This document shows positions 1 through 8,176 of a stretch of DNA of 54,987 nt, piece after piece (the stretch's first letter is position 1; each line of letters opens with the position of its first letter). Source of the stretch: Flavobacteriales bacterium UBA6057 (GTDB taxonomy: Bacteria > Bacteroidota > Bacteroidia > Flavobacteriales_G > Salibacteraceae); assembly GCA_002428995.1 (NCBI GenBank), contig DIYJ01000020.1:1-54987 (forward strand), read 5' to 3'. A program made the translations under genes and the position numbers. The notes below the pieces were generated by a model. That model saw only the letters and a program-made list of their open reading frames with translations, ran no database searches and was not told the origin of the DNA.

Positions 1-352
<352 letters not shown>

Positions 353-420
353 AAAAAATTATAAGTCTACAATCGGATCAAATCCCATGGATACATGCTG
401 GCTTTTCTCTTTTCAATCTT

Positions 421-432
421 TTCAATGAACAC
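421..432 (-). promoter_or_regulatory. boxA-like antitermination element, leader of rRNA P2
   Basis: The minus strand reads GTGTTCATTGAA, close to the TGTTCTTTGAA-type boxA of Bacteroidetes rRNA leaders. It follows a short CCCCTTT/AAAGGGG hairpin (432-450) that begins just after the predicted start of P2. The role in Nus-dependent antitermination is inferred from family knowledge. Confidence 0.5.
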
Positions 433-453
433 CCCTTTTTTGCAAAGGGGGCG

Positions 454-483
454 CAAAGGTAAAATGAAATTTGAATTAACCAA
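454..483 (-). promoter_or_regulatory. rRNA promoter P2 (proximal)
   Basis: On the minus strand a -7 element TACCTTTG (454-461) fits the Bacteroidetes TAnnTTTG consensus exactly. A TTG (481-483) lies 19 bp upstream as the -33 element. Transcription should start near 447, about 95 nt before mature 16S. Confidence 0.75.
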
Positions 484-543
484 GCATCCATGAAAAAAAA
501 GTTCCCAGTGGATACATGCTGGCTTTTCTATCTTTTCAGTCTT

Positions 544-555
544 TTCAATGAACAT
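544..555 (-). promoter_or_regulatory. boxA-like antitermination element, leader of rRNA P1
   Basis: The minus strand reads ATGTTCATTGAA, the same element as at 421-432. It is again preceded by a short hairpin (TCCCT...AGGGA, about 555-574) just after promoter P1. Conservation of this order in both repeat units supports a functional leader. Confidence 0.5.
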
Positions 556-575
556 CCCTCGTTCAAAAGGGAGCG

Positions 576-606
576 CAAAGGTAAAATCGTTTTCTTTCCC
601 TCCAAA
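576..606 (-). promoter_or_regulatory. rRNA promoter P1 (distal)
   Basis: On the minus strand the -33 TTTG (603-606), a 19-bp spacer and the -7 TACCTTTG (576-583) match the Bacteroidetes consensus perfectly. A/T tracts at about 607-650 could act as an UP-like region. This is the strongest promoter match in the window, as expected for rRNA. Confidence 0.8.
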
Positions 607-687
607 CCGAAAAGCGTCTTTTTCTCCCCATTTTCATGTTTTTTCACCCCTCACCAAGCTAACCAACTGATAATCAGAACTAAAAAT

Positions 688-1392
688 TTACGGATTATTT
701 TGAGCCACCGGCAACACTTTCCCGTTGAACATTGATGGACGCCTGATTGCAAAGTCTACAACAAACTCTGCCATCTGCTCTGGAAGCACTTGAGCAGTGT
801 AGTCAGGAAAGGCCTGAGAGAGCATTTCGGTTTGTACAGCACCCAAGCAAAGGCAATTGATAGTGACGGATTCTTGATGCCATTCTTCAGCCAGGCACTC
901 AGTAAAAGCAGCCAAGGCAGCCTTACTGGCAGAATAACCTAATAGACCGGGGAACTTAGCGCTCCCCTGAAAGCCTCCCATGCTACCGATGTTGACTATA
1001 TGAGCATGCTCCTTATATAATGCCTTGGTTTTTAGCCAGCGAGTGAGCACCATCGGGTAATAGAGATTTACGTCCATCATCCGCTGTAGCGAATGGAGAT
1101 CCATTTCATTAAAGGACTGCTTTTCGAGAAGGCCTGCATTATTAATAAGGACGTCAACACCTGAAATCTGGCTGAGCACCTGATAGAGCTCCTCAGTATT
1201 CTCTTCCTGGAGGTGTGCGTGAGAGAATTTGACGCCCTTGAAAAGAACCTGATGTGAGGCTGCGTATTTTTGAAGCTCCTCGAAGGCGTTTTGACTTCTG
1301 GACAAACCAATCACATTATGGTTCGACTGCATCGCAGCCTTACAGATCGCATTTCCAATGCCGGCAGATATGCCCGTAACAAGTATGTTCAT
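688..1392 (-). CDS. Short-chain dehydrogenase/reductase (SDR) family oxidoreductase
   Basis: The 234-residue protein is a classical SDR: an NAD(P)-dependent oxidoreductase with a Rossmann fold, probably cytosolic. Visible motifs are the cofactor loop TGISAGIG (residues 6-13), NNAG (84-87), the catalytic Ser at about 137 and YSASK (Tyr153, Lys157). The substrate cannot be told from sequence; the nearest description is a 3-oxoacyl-ACP reductase-like or general SDR. The gene points toward the rRNA operon and ends 80 bp before promoter P1. Its 5' end lies inside the opposite-strand gene at 1318, so its promoter must overlap that gene's signal-peptide coding region. Confidence 0.9.
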   Translation of the reverse strand: MNILVTGISAGIGNAICKAAMQSNHNVIGLSRSQNAFEELQKYAASHQVLFKGVKFSHAHLQEENTEELYQVLSQISGVDVLINNAGLLEKQSFNEMDLHSLQRMMDVNLYYPMVLTRWLKTKALYKEHAHIVNIGSMGGFQGSAKFPGLLGYSASKAALAAFTECLAEEWHQESVTINCLCLGAVQTEMLSQAFPDYTAQVLPEQMAEFVVDFAIRRPSMFNGKVLPVAQNNP

Positions 1393-1884
1393 CTTTTCTT
1401 CTTTCTAATCGCCATTGCTCCATGCCTATCTGCCCAAGAGAGTCAGGGCAGCGTCTTCGACCGGATGTTCTTTGGCGGCAACATGGGAGCAAGCTTTGGC
1501 AATATTACTTTTATAGAGGTGTCTCCGCTGATAGGATACAATATTACAGATGCGTGGCAGGCGGGAACGCGCATCAGTTATCAATACTATTCGGACAACG
1601 ATTTGAACTTTTCAGGATCTATCTATGGAGGATCGCTTTTCACACGCTATTTCATTTGGGAAGATCTATTTGCCCAAACAGAAGCGGAAGCTATCAGCTG
1701 GCCTTTTGGAAGAAATGGGAGGTCAACGATCTATAACTACTATGTAGGTGGAGGGTATGTTGCGAGGCTGGGACCTATATCGGGCATCGCGATTACACTG
1801 CTTTATAACCTGAATGCGGAGAGCCCGATGGCGGTCTCGAATCCTACAATAAACATTGGGTTTGTTTACGGGCTTCCCCGTTGA
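1318..1884 (+). CDS. Small exported outer-membrane-like protein of unknown function
   Basis: A hydrophobic stretch ending in a cleavage site (FFFLIAIAPCLSA then Q) is followed by about 150 residues of alternating aromatic, glycine-rich strands (GGNMGASFGN, GYNITDAWQAGTRISY, YVGGGYVARLG). This looks like a small outer-membrane beta-barrel of the porin-family/OmpW-like kind. The start is uncertain. No ATG, GTG or TTG lies directly before the hydrophobic core, so the nearest in-frame ATG is at 1318 (188 residues), with another at 1270. Both lie antisense inside the SDR gene and give an unusually long signal n-region. A decayed start or a sequence error is possible. I do not recognise a specific family. 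Confidence 0.6.
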   Translation: MVRLHRSLTDRISNAGRYARNKYVHLFFFLIAIAPCLSAQESQGSVFDRMFFGGNMGASFGNITFIEVSPLIGYNITDAWQAGTRISYQYYSDNDLNFSGSIYGGSLFTRYFIWEDLFAQTEAEAISWPFGRNGRSTIYNYYVGGGYVARLGPISGIAITLLYNLNAESPMAVSNPTINIGFVYGLPR

Positions 1885-1962
1885 TTGCATATAATGAATA
1901 TTTTTACCGGCTGTCGAGTCAACTAAACCACAAATCGGTACGTCTTGGCTCACTGAAAAAGT

Positions 1963-4497
1963 ATGTTTATGAGAAATATTCTTACCCAGCTACTATTCTG
2001 TCTGATCGCCTTTGGTGTATTTGCGCAGAGAACAGACTGTCCAAATGACCTTGTACAGTATCCATTGGCGAAGACAACATCTATAGGAGACCCTCCTGTA
2101 TTTCTGATGGACACACTTGAAATGGACCCCATTGGCCTAAGCGAGGTGTACCAATATTATGAAGCACCTCAAGACATTGTAGTAAGTGGTGCCCGCTTCT
2201 ATGGTTACAAAACTGATCTTACCGGTGGCAGCACTGTGACGGTTTATGTTGAGTTGCGCTCTGCAACGGCCGACTCTATTCCAAGCAATACTTTGTTGGC
2301 GACTGACTCAGTGGTCATCTCGGTTGCTGATTCAGCCACCGCTCCTTTCCAGAACTTCGCCTACGATGTAAACTGGAACCCAGTAGTTGTCAATCAACCG
2401 TATGTGATCATTGTGAGAATGGATCAGACGGGGCCGGCAATTTCTCTGTTGCACAACAATCTTGACGGTATCAATAGCGATGGCCAGGAAGAATGGTTGA
2501 GCGGTGTAAAGCAAGGTACGGGCTGGATCAGATCCTACGACTATATAGTAGATGGAGCTCCATTCGATGCTGACTTCTACCTATTGCCTTTTGTGGACTA
2601 CGACCTCAATGCTTCGTTTGTCAATGACCCTGAGTGCTTGTTTGATGAATTGGGTGATACGGTGGACTTCTTTAATGAGGGTTCTTCTATTGTTGACAGC
2701 CGCATGTACAATACCTTGGTATTCCTCGGTAATGGCGCACCTCAAATCTGGGATTTTGGAGATGGAACTTCTCCGCTGTTCCTACAGAACCCGACTCACT
2801 TCTACCCTAGTAATGGTCCATTTGCCGCAACACTTACTTCAACGCTGGTGAATTGGGGTGGCCAAACCTGCGAGAGCAGTGCCACGCAGGTAATCAAAGA
2901 AAAGCCTGAGCAGGACTTCACTTACACAACCAACAACCTGGAGGTTCAATTCACTAATCAAACTGTAGGACTATACAGTAGCATCAGCTATGATTATGGA
3001 GACAGTAACTTCTCCACCAATCAAGAAGATCCCTTTCACAAGTATGCACAGCCTGGAACTTATTGGGTATGTCAAACGATGATGACTTCATGTGGTGAGA
3101 TCACGCATTGTGAAAACGTTGCAGTGGCTACGAACACAGCACTAAATTGCGGAAAAGACAGTGTAAGGTTCACTTTCGCCAGAGCAACGCATGTTCCCAC
3201 TATTGACTTGAAGAACACAAACCCTAATCGTCTGATGGGAGTGGGACAGCGCTTTGATGTCTCACAGTCGATGATCGTGCACGGATTTACATTCTACGCG
3301 AATCACTCTGGTCTCTTCAGAGATAGCTATCCTGTAGAATGCGCCATCTGGGACGAAGGTTCGAATACACTTCCTGAAGGAGAGCCGTTGGCAACATCGA
3401 CCGTACGCATTAATAAAGTGACTGTAGACAGCAATTACTCTGATTCTGTTCGCTACACTGCCATCTTCAACAGACCGGTGAACGTGACGGAGGACTTCAT
3501 TCTTACCGTTGAGTACGATAGCAATGTCCGTGTTCAGATTTCATTGAATGGATACGAACAGGGAGATGGCCTTGGTGAACTGAGGGCTATCGGTAAGATT
3601 AATGATACTACCTGGGTATCGTCAGCTTCTGTGAGTGTATTCAACATTAACGGAATGGCCATCAACGCTGATATGATTTTCGAGCCGTTGGTTGAATATA
3701 ACCTGGACGCGAACTTCACTTACAACAAGGATTGCCTGGACATGAGAGATGGCGAAGAGCAGGTATCCTTTACGAACAACTCTTCACCTATCGTAAGAGA
3801 TAAGATTTACAACCAGATTCCCTTTTACAGTTCCAGTGTAGAAGCTTATCAATGGAATTATGGAGACTCAACAGGTTTGAGCAATCAAATCAACCCGAAC
3901 TACAACTTCCAGGGAACGGGGCCTTTTGACGTGACGCTTACGGTATTTGTAAACGGCTGGACAACCAACTGTCAGAGTGCTCAGACGCTCAACGTGCCGG
4001 TTTTCCCAACGGGTGGTTTTAGCTTCGATCAGGTGACCTCAGAAGTTCAGTTCATCGATACCTCAAAGAATGCTGATGCCTACACATGGACATTTGATGA
4101 CGGTACGATCAGCACACTTTCAGATCCGATCCACTACTTCACGAGCCTGGGAAGCTTTGAAGTATGCCAATACGTATCGAATGTTTGTGGCTCAGACACG
4201 ATCTGTGACACCATCAATGTGACCGTTTTGGGTCTCCCAGAACGTATTACAGATCAGCTTAAGGTGTTCCCAAATCCTGCCATTGATGTGATCAACATCC
4301 AGGCTCAGGAATTAGACGTGGACAACTTCAAGCTCTCTCTTTATGATCTTGGTGGTCGAGAAGTTCGTTCTTACGAGACGAAGGGTGGCTACATCAGTCA
4401 CCAATGGTACATTGGAGATCTCGCCAAAGGCTCTTACATGATGAGAATAAAGGCGGATGATTACGAAGGCACCAGAATGGTGATCCTGGCGAACTAG
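1963..4497 (+). CDS. Secreted PKD-repeat protein with type IX secretion sorting domain
   Basis: The 844-residue protein has an N-terminal signal peptide (LLFCLIAFGVFA, then Q). It then has two copies of a module of about 370 residues and a C-terminal T9SS type A sorting domain (from about 768: VFPNPAIDVINI, then GSYMMRIKADD, ending VILAN). Each module has a beta-sandwich part followed by two PKD-like domains with WDFGDG, YDYGDS, WNYGDS and WTFDDG signatures. It should cross the outer membrane through the type IX system and be surface-bound or released. No catalytic domain is visible; binding or adhesion is an inference. ATG 1969 is an equally good start. It stands alone between the gene at 1318 and a bidirectional terminator. 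Confidence 0.88.
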   Translation: MFMRNILTQLLFCLIAFGVFAQRTDCPNDLVQYPLAKTTSIGDPPVFLMDTLEMDPIGLSEVYQYYEAPQDIVVSGARFYGYKTDLTGGSTVTVYVELRSATADSIPSNTLLATDSVVISVADSATAPFQNFAYDVNWNPVVVNQPYVIIVRMDQTGPAISLLHNNLDGINSDGQEEWLSGVKQGTGWIRSYDYIVDGAPFDADFYLLPFVDYDLNASFVNDPECLFDELGDTVDFFNEGSSIVDSRMYNTLVFLGNGAPQIWDFGDGTSPLFLQNPTHFYPSNGPFAATLTSTLVNWGGQTCESSATQVIKEKPEQDFTYTTNNLEVQFTNQTVGLYSSISYDYGDSNFSTNQEDPFHKYAQPGTYWVCQTMMTSCGEITHCENVAVATNTALNCGKDSVRFTFARATHVPTIDLKNTNPNRLMGVGQRFDVSQSMIVHGFTFYANHSGLFRDSYPVECAIWDEGSNTLPEGEPLATSTVRINKVTVDSNYSDSVRYTAIFNRPVNVTEDFILTVEYDSNVRVQISLNGYEQGDGLGELRAIGKINDTTWVSSASVSVFNINGMAINADMIFEPLVEYNLDANFTYNKDCLDMRDGEEQVSFTNNSSPIVRDKIYNQIPFYSSSVEAYQWNYGDSTGLSNQINPNYNFQGTGPFDVTLTVFVNGWTTNCQSAQTLNVPVFPTGGFSFDQVTSEVQFIDTSKNADAYTWTFDDGTISTLSDPIHYFTSLGSFEVCQYVSNVCGSDTICDTINVTVLGLPERITDQLKVFPNPAIDVINIQAQELDVDNFKLSLYDLGGREVRSYETKGGYISHQWYIGDLAKGSYMMRIKADDYEGTRMVILAN

Positions 4498-4521
4498 CCA
4501 AACACCATTCAATCAAAATTC

Positions 4522-4552
4522 AAAAGGGAGACCCAAAGGGTTTCCCTTTTTT
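4522..4552. terminator. Bidirectional Rho-independent terminator between the PKD gene and purL
   Basis: A stem of AAAAGGGA, G, ACCC pairs with GGGT, T, TCCCTTTT around an AAA loop (4522-4550), with one G-U pair. The T-run on the plus strand and the A-run on the other side let it work in both directions. It abuts the purL stop codon (4551-4553). Confidence 0.85.
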
Positions 4553-6788
4553 ATTTCTCCATCATTATGCTCAAAGCCGTTCCATGGATGTTCTGAAGCT
4601 CTTTGATACTTCCGTAGCTCTTGGCGTTGATCGTGGCTTCTGATCCTCCTGTTGTGCCGAGAGGAAGTGCCTGAACTCCTTGCTCTTCCAATTCAGCTTT
4701 AACGGCTGCGCTATCAGCGGAACTTACAGCGAGAACGATCCTCGATTGACCTTCTCCAAAAAGGAAGGCATCCTGACGGATATCGACTGGACCCGAAACT
4801 TCGAAGCCAATGCCAGAATCAAATGCCATCTCCGCCAAAGCAACAAACAGACCTCCTTCTGACAGATCATGGGCTGCTTGCACTCTTCCTGATGTAATAA
4901 GGTTTTGTACGGCCTTTTGGACTTTGTATTCCTCGTCAAGGTCGAAGGATGGTGCTGGGGAAAACTCAACATCGTGAATGGCGACCAAGTATTGACTGGA
5001 GGCAATATCATCGGTGACAGGTCCCAAGAGCAGAAGCTCTAAGCCTTCTTCACTGTAAGAAAGGGGTGTGATGTGCTCTTTGTCTTCAATCACTCCGATC
5101 ATACCAATGGTAGGCGTTGGGAAAACGGGAACTGTCGTCCCGGCAATGGTGGATTGATTGTAGAAGCTTACATTTCCTCCGGTAACGGGTGTTTCAAATT
5201 TTCTACAGGCCTCGCTCATTCCGTTGATGGCTCCTTCAAATTGCCAGTAGGCTTCAGGGTTGTAGGGGTTCCCGAAGTTGAGACAGTTGGTGATAGCCGC
5301 AGGAACACCTCCGCTGCAGGTGATGTTTCTGGCGGCTTCTGCCACAGCAATGGAGCATCCTTTCTTAGGATCGGAATGCACATAGCGTGAATTGCAATCT
5401 ACCGTCATTGCGAGGGCCTTGTTTGTTCCTTTGATGCTGGCGATCCCGGCATCGGAAGGACGATTGGTAGACATGTTTACAGTTCCTACCATCGAATCGT
5501 ATTGCTCGGTGACCCACTTTTTAGAGGCGATGTTCACATGCCCGAGCAGCTGGTGTGCCACCTGCTTGAGATCGGATGGAACAGCTATGCTGGCAGGGTC
5601 AAACTTCTCAATCTCCTTGACGTATTCGGGCTCGCGAGACTCACGTGCGTACTGGGGAGCTCCTCCACCGAGGACACAGGAATCCGCAGGTACCTCAGCG
5701 ACAAGTTCTCCATTCATGAAGTAGCGCAGTGATGGCCCTTCGGTTACTTCCCCAATCTCTACACAGTTGAGATCCCACTTGTCAAAAATCTCCTGAACCT
5801 CTTCTTCCCTGCCCTTCTTCACAACTACGAGCATGCGTTCCTGGGATTCGCTGAGCAGGATTTCAAAGGGCTGCATATCTGCCTGGCGGGTGGGAACCTT
5901 TTCGAGGTAGATATCCATCCCGCAGCCTCCCTTCGCTGACATTTCTGAAGTGGAGCAGGTAATTCCAGCGGCTCCCATGTCCTGCATGCCGATGATGGCA
6001 TCGAGTTCTGCGAGTTCCATGGACGCTTCAAGCAACAGTTTTTCCTGGAAAGGATCGCCTACCTGAACTGACGGAAGATCATCCGCACTGTCATCTGACA
6101 AATCACCGGACGCGAAGGTGGCTCCGTGGATACCATCCTTACCGGTAGAACTTCCAACGATGAATACAGGATTACCCACACCGTGTGAGGTTGCTGAAAT
6201 CGTCTTTTCAATGTCCACAATCCCAACAGACATGGCGTTTACCAGCGGGTTTTGATTGTAGGACTTGTCGAAATACACCTCGCCTCCCAGAACGGGAATA
6301 CCAAAGGAATTTCCATAGTCACCGATACCTTTCACTACTCCTTTGAGCAACCACTTGGTTCGATCCTCAGAAGGGTCTCCGAAGCGGAGGCTGTTTAATT
6401 GTGCAATGGGACGTGCGCCCATGGTGAAGATGTCGCGGTTGATTCCTCCAACACCTGTGGCGGCTCCCTGGTAGGGCTCAATGGCCGAGGGGTGATTGTG
6501 CGACTCGATCTTAAAGGCGCAGGCTTTTCCGTCTCCAATGTCTACCAAACCTGCATTCTCCTCACCTGCTTCCGCAAGGATGGCGGGACCTTCCTTAGGC
6601 AGCGTCTTGAGAAGTTTAATACTGTTCTTATATGAGCAATGCTCCGACCACATCACAGAGTAGATGCTGAGCTCGGTAAAATTGGGGATTCTACCATCCA
6701 GAAATTCTACAATCTGATCATACTCTTCTGGCAATAAGCCAAGCTTCTCTGCTGCTTCCCGAGGGTTGTAATCGGCCACTTTATTCAT
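4551..6788 (-). CDS. purL: Phosphoribosylformylglycinamidine synthase, PurL (small type)
   Basis: PurL catalyses the ATP- and glutamine-dependent conversion of FGAR to FGAM in purine synthesis, in the cytosol, normally with PurS and PurQ. The 745-residue length fits the small (PurS/PurQ-dependent) class rather than the 1200-1300-residue fused form. Diagnostic motifs include MWSEHCSYKNS near residue 46, KIESHNHPSAIEP near residue 95 and the duplicated AIRS-like halves. It is monocistronic in this window, with its own promoter (6806-6835) and a terminator at its 3' end. No purS or purQ lies nearby. Confidence 0.97.
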   Translation of the reverse strand: MNKVADYNPREAAEKLGLLPEEYDQIVEFLDGRIPNFTELSIYSVMWSEHCSYKNSIKLLKTLPKEGPAILAEAGEENAGLVDIGDGKACAFKIESHNHPSAIEPYQGAATGVGGINRDIFTMGARPIAQLNSLRFGDPSEDRTKWLLKGVVKGIGDYGNSFGIPVLGGEVYFDKSYNQNPLVNAMSVGIVDIEKTISATSHGVGNPVFIVGSSTGKDGIHGATFASGDLSDDSADDLPSVQVGDPFQEKLLLEASMELAELDAIIGMQDMGAAGITCSTSEMSAKGGCGMDIYLEKVPTRQADMQPFEILLSESQERMLVVVKKGREEEVQEIFDKWDLNCVEIGEVTEGPSLRYFMNGELVAEVPADSCVLGGGAPQYARESREPEYVKEIEKFDPASIAVPSDLKQVAHQLLGHVNIASKKWVTEQYDSMVGTVNMSTNRPSDAGIASIKGTNKALAMTVDCNSRYVHSDPKKGCSIAVAEAARNITCSGGVPAAITNCLNFGNPYNPEAYWQFEGAINGMSEACRKFETPVTGGNVSFYNQSTIAGTTVPVFPTPTIGMIGVIEDKEHITPLSYSEEGLELLLLGPVTDDIASSQYLVAIHDVEFSPAPSFDLDEEYKVQKAVQNLITSGRVQAAHDLSEGGLFVALAEMAFDSGIGFEVSGPVDIRQDAFLFGEGQSRIVLAVSSADSAAVKAELEEQGVQALPLGTTGGSEATINAKSYGSIKELQNIHGTALSIMMEK

Positions 6789-6805
6789 AGGTCAAAAATG
6801 AGGTT

Positions 6806-6835
6806 CAAAAGTATGTTTTCGAACATGGCTACAAA
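6806..6835 (-). promoter_or_regulatory. purL promoter
   Basis: On the minus strand TTTG (6832-6835), an 18-bp spacer and TACTTTTG (6806-6813) match the Bacteroidetes -33/-7 consensus. The predicted start near 6800 gives a leader of only about 12 nt before the ATG at 6788. Confidence 0.7.
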
Positions 6836-6874
6836 TCAGCCAATGAATATTTGCTGAACTGTTTTCTTTGGCGA

Positions 6875-8176
6875 ATGCATTTCACGGGGATACTCCTTTC
6901 CTTACTCTGGGCTATGGCTTTGATGTTTGTGCTACTCAAGTGGCTCCAGAAGCAAGAAACGTCTGCGATATCACGCAGGTGGATCGGGCTTTTCTTCTTC
7001 ATTAAGCTGCTTGCCTGCTTTGCGCTGCAGGCACTTTACACCTATTACTACACAGATCGAAGTACGGCAGATATCTACCGCTTCTTTGACGATGGCCTGA
7101 TCTTGAGAGATATCGCTGCTTCAAGTCCTTCAGATTTTTTCAAAATCATGGTGGGCATCTATCCCGAAGAGGCTTTTAAAAGCCAATACTTCGAGCAGAT
7201 GAACGCCTGGATCAAACCTCACGAAGCGGGTTTTTATAATGATAACAGAACCCTGATCCGATACAACGCGCTCTTGAGCTTCATCAGTTTTGGCCACTAC
7301 GAAGTGCATGCAGTAGTCACAACCTTCTTGTCATTTCTTGGCTTGCTGTCCATTTCTCGAGCATTCAACCGAAAACAAATGGTGCCTTTGATGGCAATTT
7401 TCACCATACTTCCGGGAATTCTCATTTGGACCAGTGGTGTGCTGAAAGAATCGTTTGTGGTCCTGGGCATTGGGCTGGTGCTTTGGGCATTGTTCAGGCC
7501 CAGCCAAATCTTATGGAAACGTCTCCTAAGCCTGGGTTCAGGCACCTTCGTTCTGATCCTGATCAAGCCTTATTTTCTTGCAGCATTCATTCCGGCAGCC
7601 GCAGTCTGGTGGACGATGGGCTTTTTAACGCCCGCAAGGAAAAGCGCTTTATTACTCCAATGGGGAATTTGGTTAGCGCTGCTGTTCGCAGGACTGTTTG
7701 CCGGCCAAGTCATCGGTATTGATCTTGTGGAGCAGATCAGTCAAAAGCAAAATGACTTCCTGAATCATGCAGCAGTCATCGAAGCAGGTAGCATTGTGGA
7801 CATTGACCGACTGGATGGGTCACTCTCGGATTTGCTGCTGACTATACCTAAAGCCATGCAGAACGTACTCATCGAACCGCTGCCCTGGCAAATCAAAAGT
7901 GCTCCGAGCTTGATCCTGATGCTGGAAAACGCGCTCTATCTTTTGCTGGTCATTTTGATTCTGCGATTCAGGAGAAAGAGCGATCTGATGGACACAAACC
8001 TTTCGTTTCTGCTTCAATTTGCTTTTCCTGTTCTGCTGCTCATCGGATTGACCACTCCGGTGTTGGGTGCCATCATGCGCTACAGGGCTCCAGCCATGAT
8101 CCTGATCATCTTGTTTTTGTTCCAATATTTACCGAACCATCGTTACCCCTTCAGCAAGCATGAAACGAATACCTAG
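6875..8176 (+). CDS. Polytopic membrane protein of unknown function
   Basis: The protein of about 433 residues has roughly ten hydrophobic segments, starting with HFTGILLSLLWAMALMFVLL, and a short polar C-terminus. A larger soluble-looking loop (about residues 60-130, with DRSTADIYRFFDDG) lies between the first segments. The layout resembles polysaccharide polymerase or glycosyltransferase-like membrane proteins, but I recognise no diagnostic motif, so no function is assigned. I chose ATG 6875; an in-frame TTG at 6851 would add eight residues, but it overlaps a -7-like AATATTTG. Its 3' end overlaps the next gene by 17 bp, indicating translational coupling. Confidence 0.8.
   Translation: MHFTGILLSLLWAMALMFVLLKWLQKQETSAISRRWIGLFFFIKLLACFALQALYTYYYTDRSTADIYRFFDDGLILRDIAASSPSDFFKIMVGIYPEEAFKSQYFEQMNAWIKPHEAGFYNDNRTLIRYNALLSFISFGHYEVHAVVTTFLSFLGLLSISRAFNRKQMVPLMAIFTILPGILIWTSGVLKESFVVLGIGLVLWALFRPSQILWKRLLSLGSGTFVLILIKPYFLAAFIPAAAVWWTMGFLTPARKSALLLQWGIWLALLFAGLFAGQVIGIDLVEQISQKQNDFLNHAAVIEAGSIVDIDRLDGSLSDLLLTIPKAMQNVLIEPLPWQIKSAPSLILMLENALYLLLVILILRFRRKSDLMDTNLSFLLQFAFPVLLLIGLTTPVLGAIMRYRAPAMILIILFLFQYLPNHRYPFSKHETNT

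Larger units (their letters stand above)
383..583 (-). repeat. Tandem duplication of the rRNA promoter/leader unit (two copies, period about 121 bp)
   Basis: Copies at about 383-461 and 504-583 share the string ATGCTGGCTTTTCT (at 395 and 516), TCAATGAACA and GCGCAAAGGTAAAAT. Each contains, in transcription order, a -7 TACCTTTG, a GC hairpin, a boxA-like element and an A-rich run. Short open frames across this region (62 and 81 codons) follow the repeat and have no protein character. The remaining leader (353-382) and 607-687 hold no gene. Confidence 0.8.

Noticed and set aside
367..735. Two short open frames across the rRNA leader (62 and 81 codons)
   Set aside because: They arise from the duplicated promoter/leader repeat and would run through promoter and boxA elements; no protein features.
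7297..7722. Overlapping short frames on both strands (89 and 98 codons)
   Set aside because: Both lie inside the membrane protein gene and have no independent start signals or domain character.
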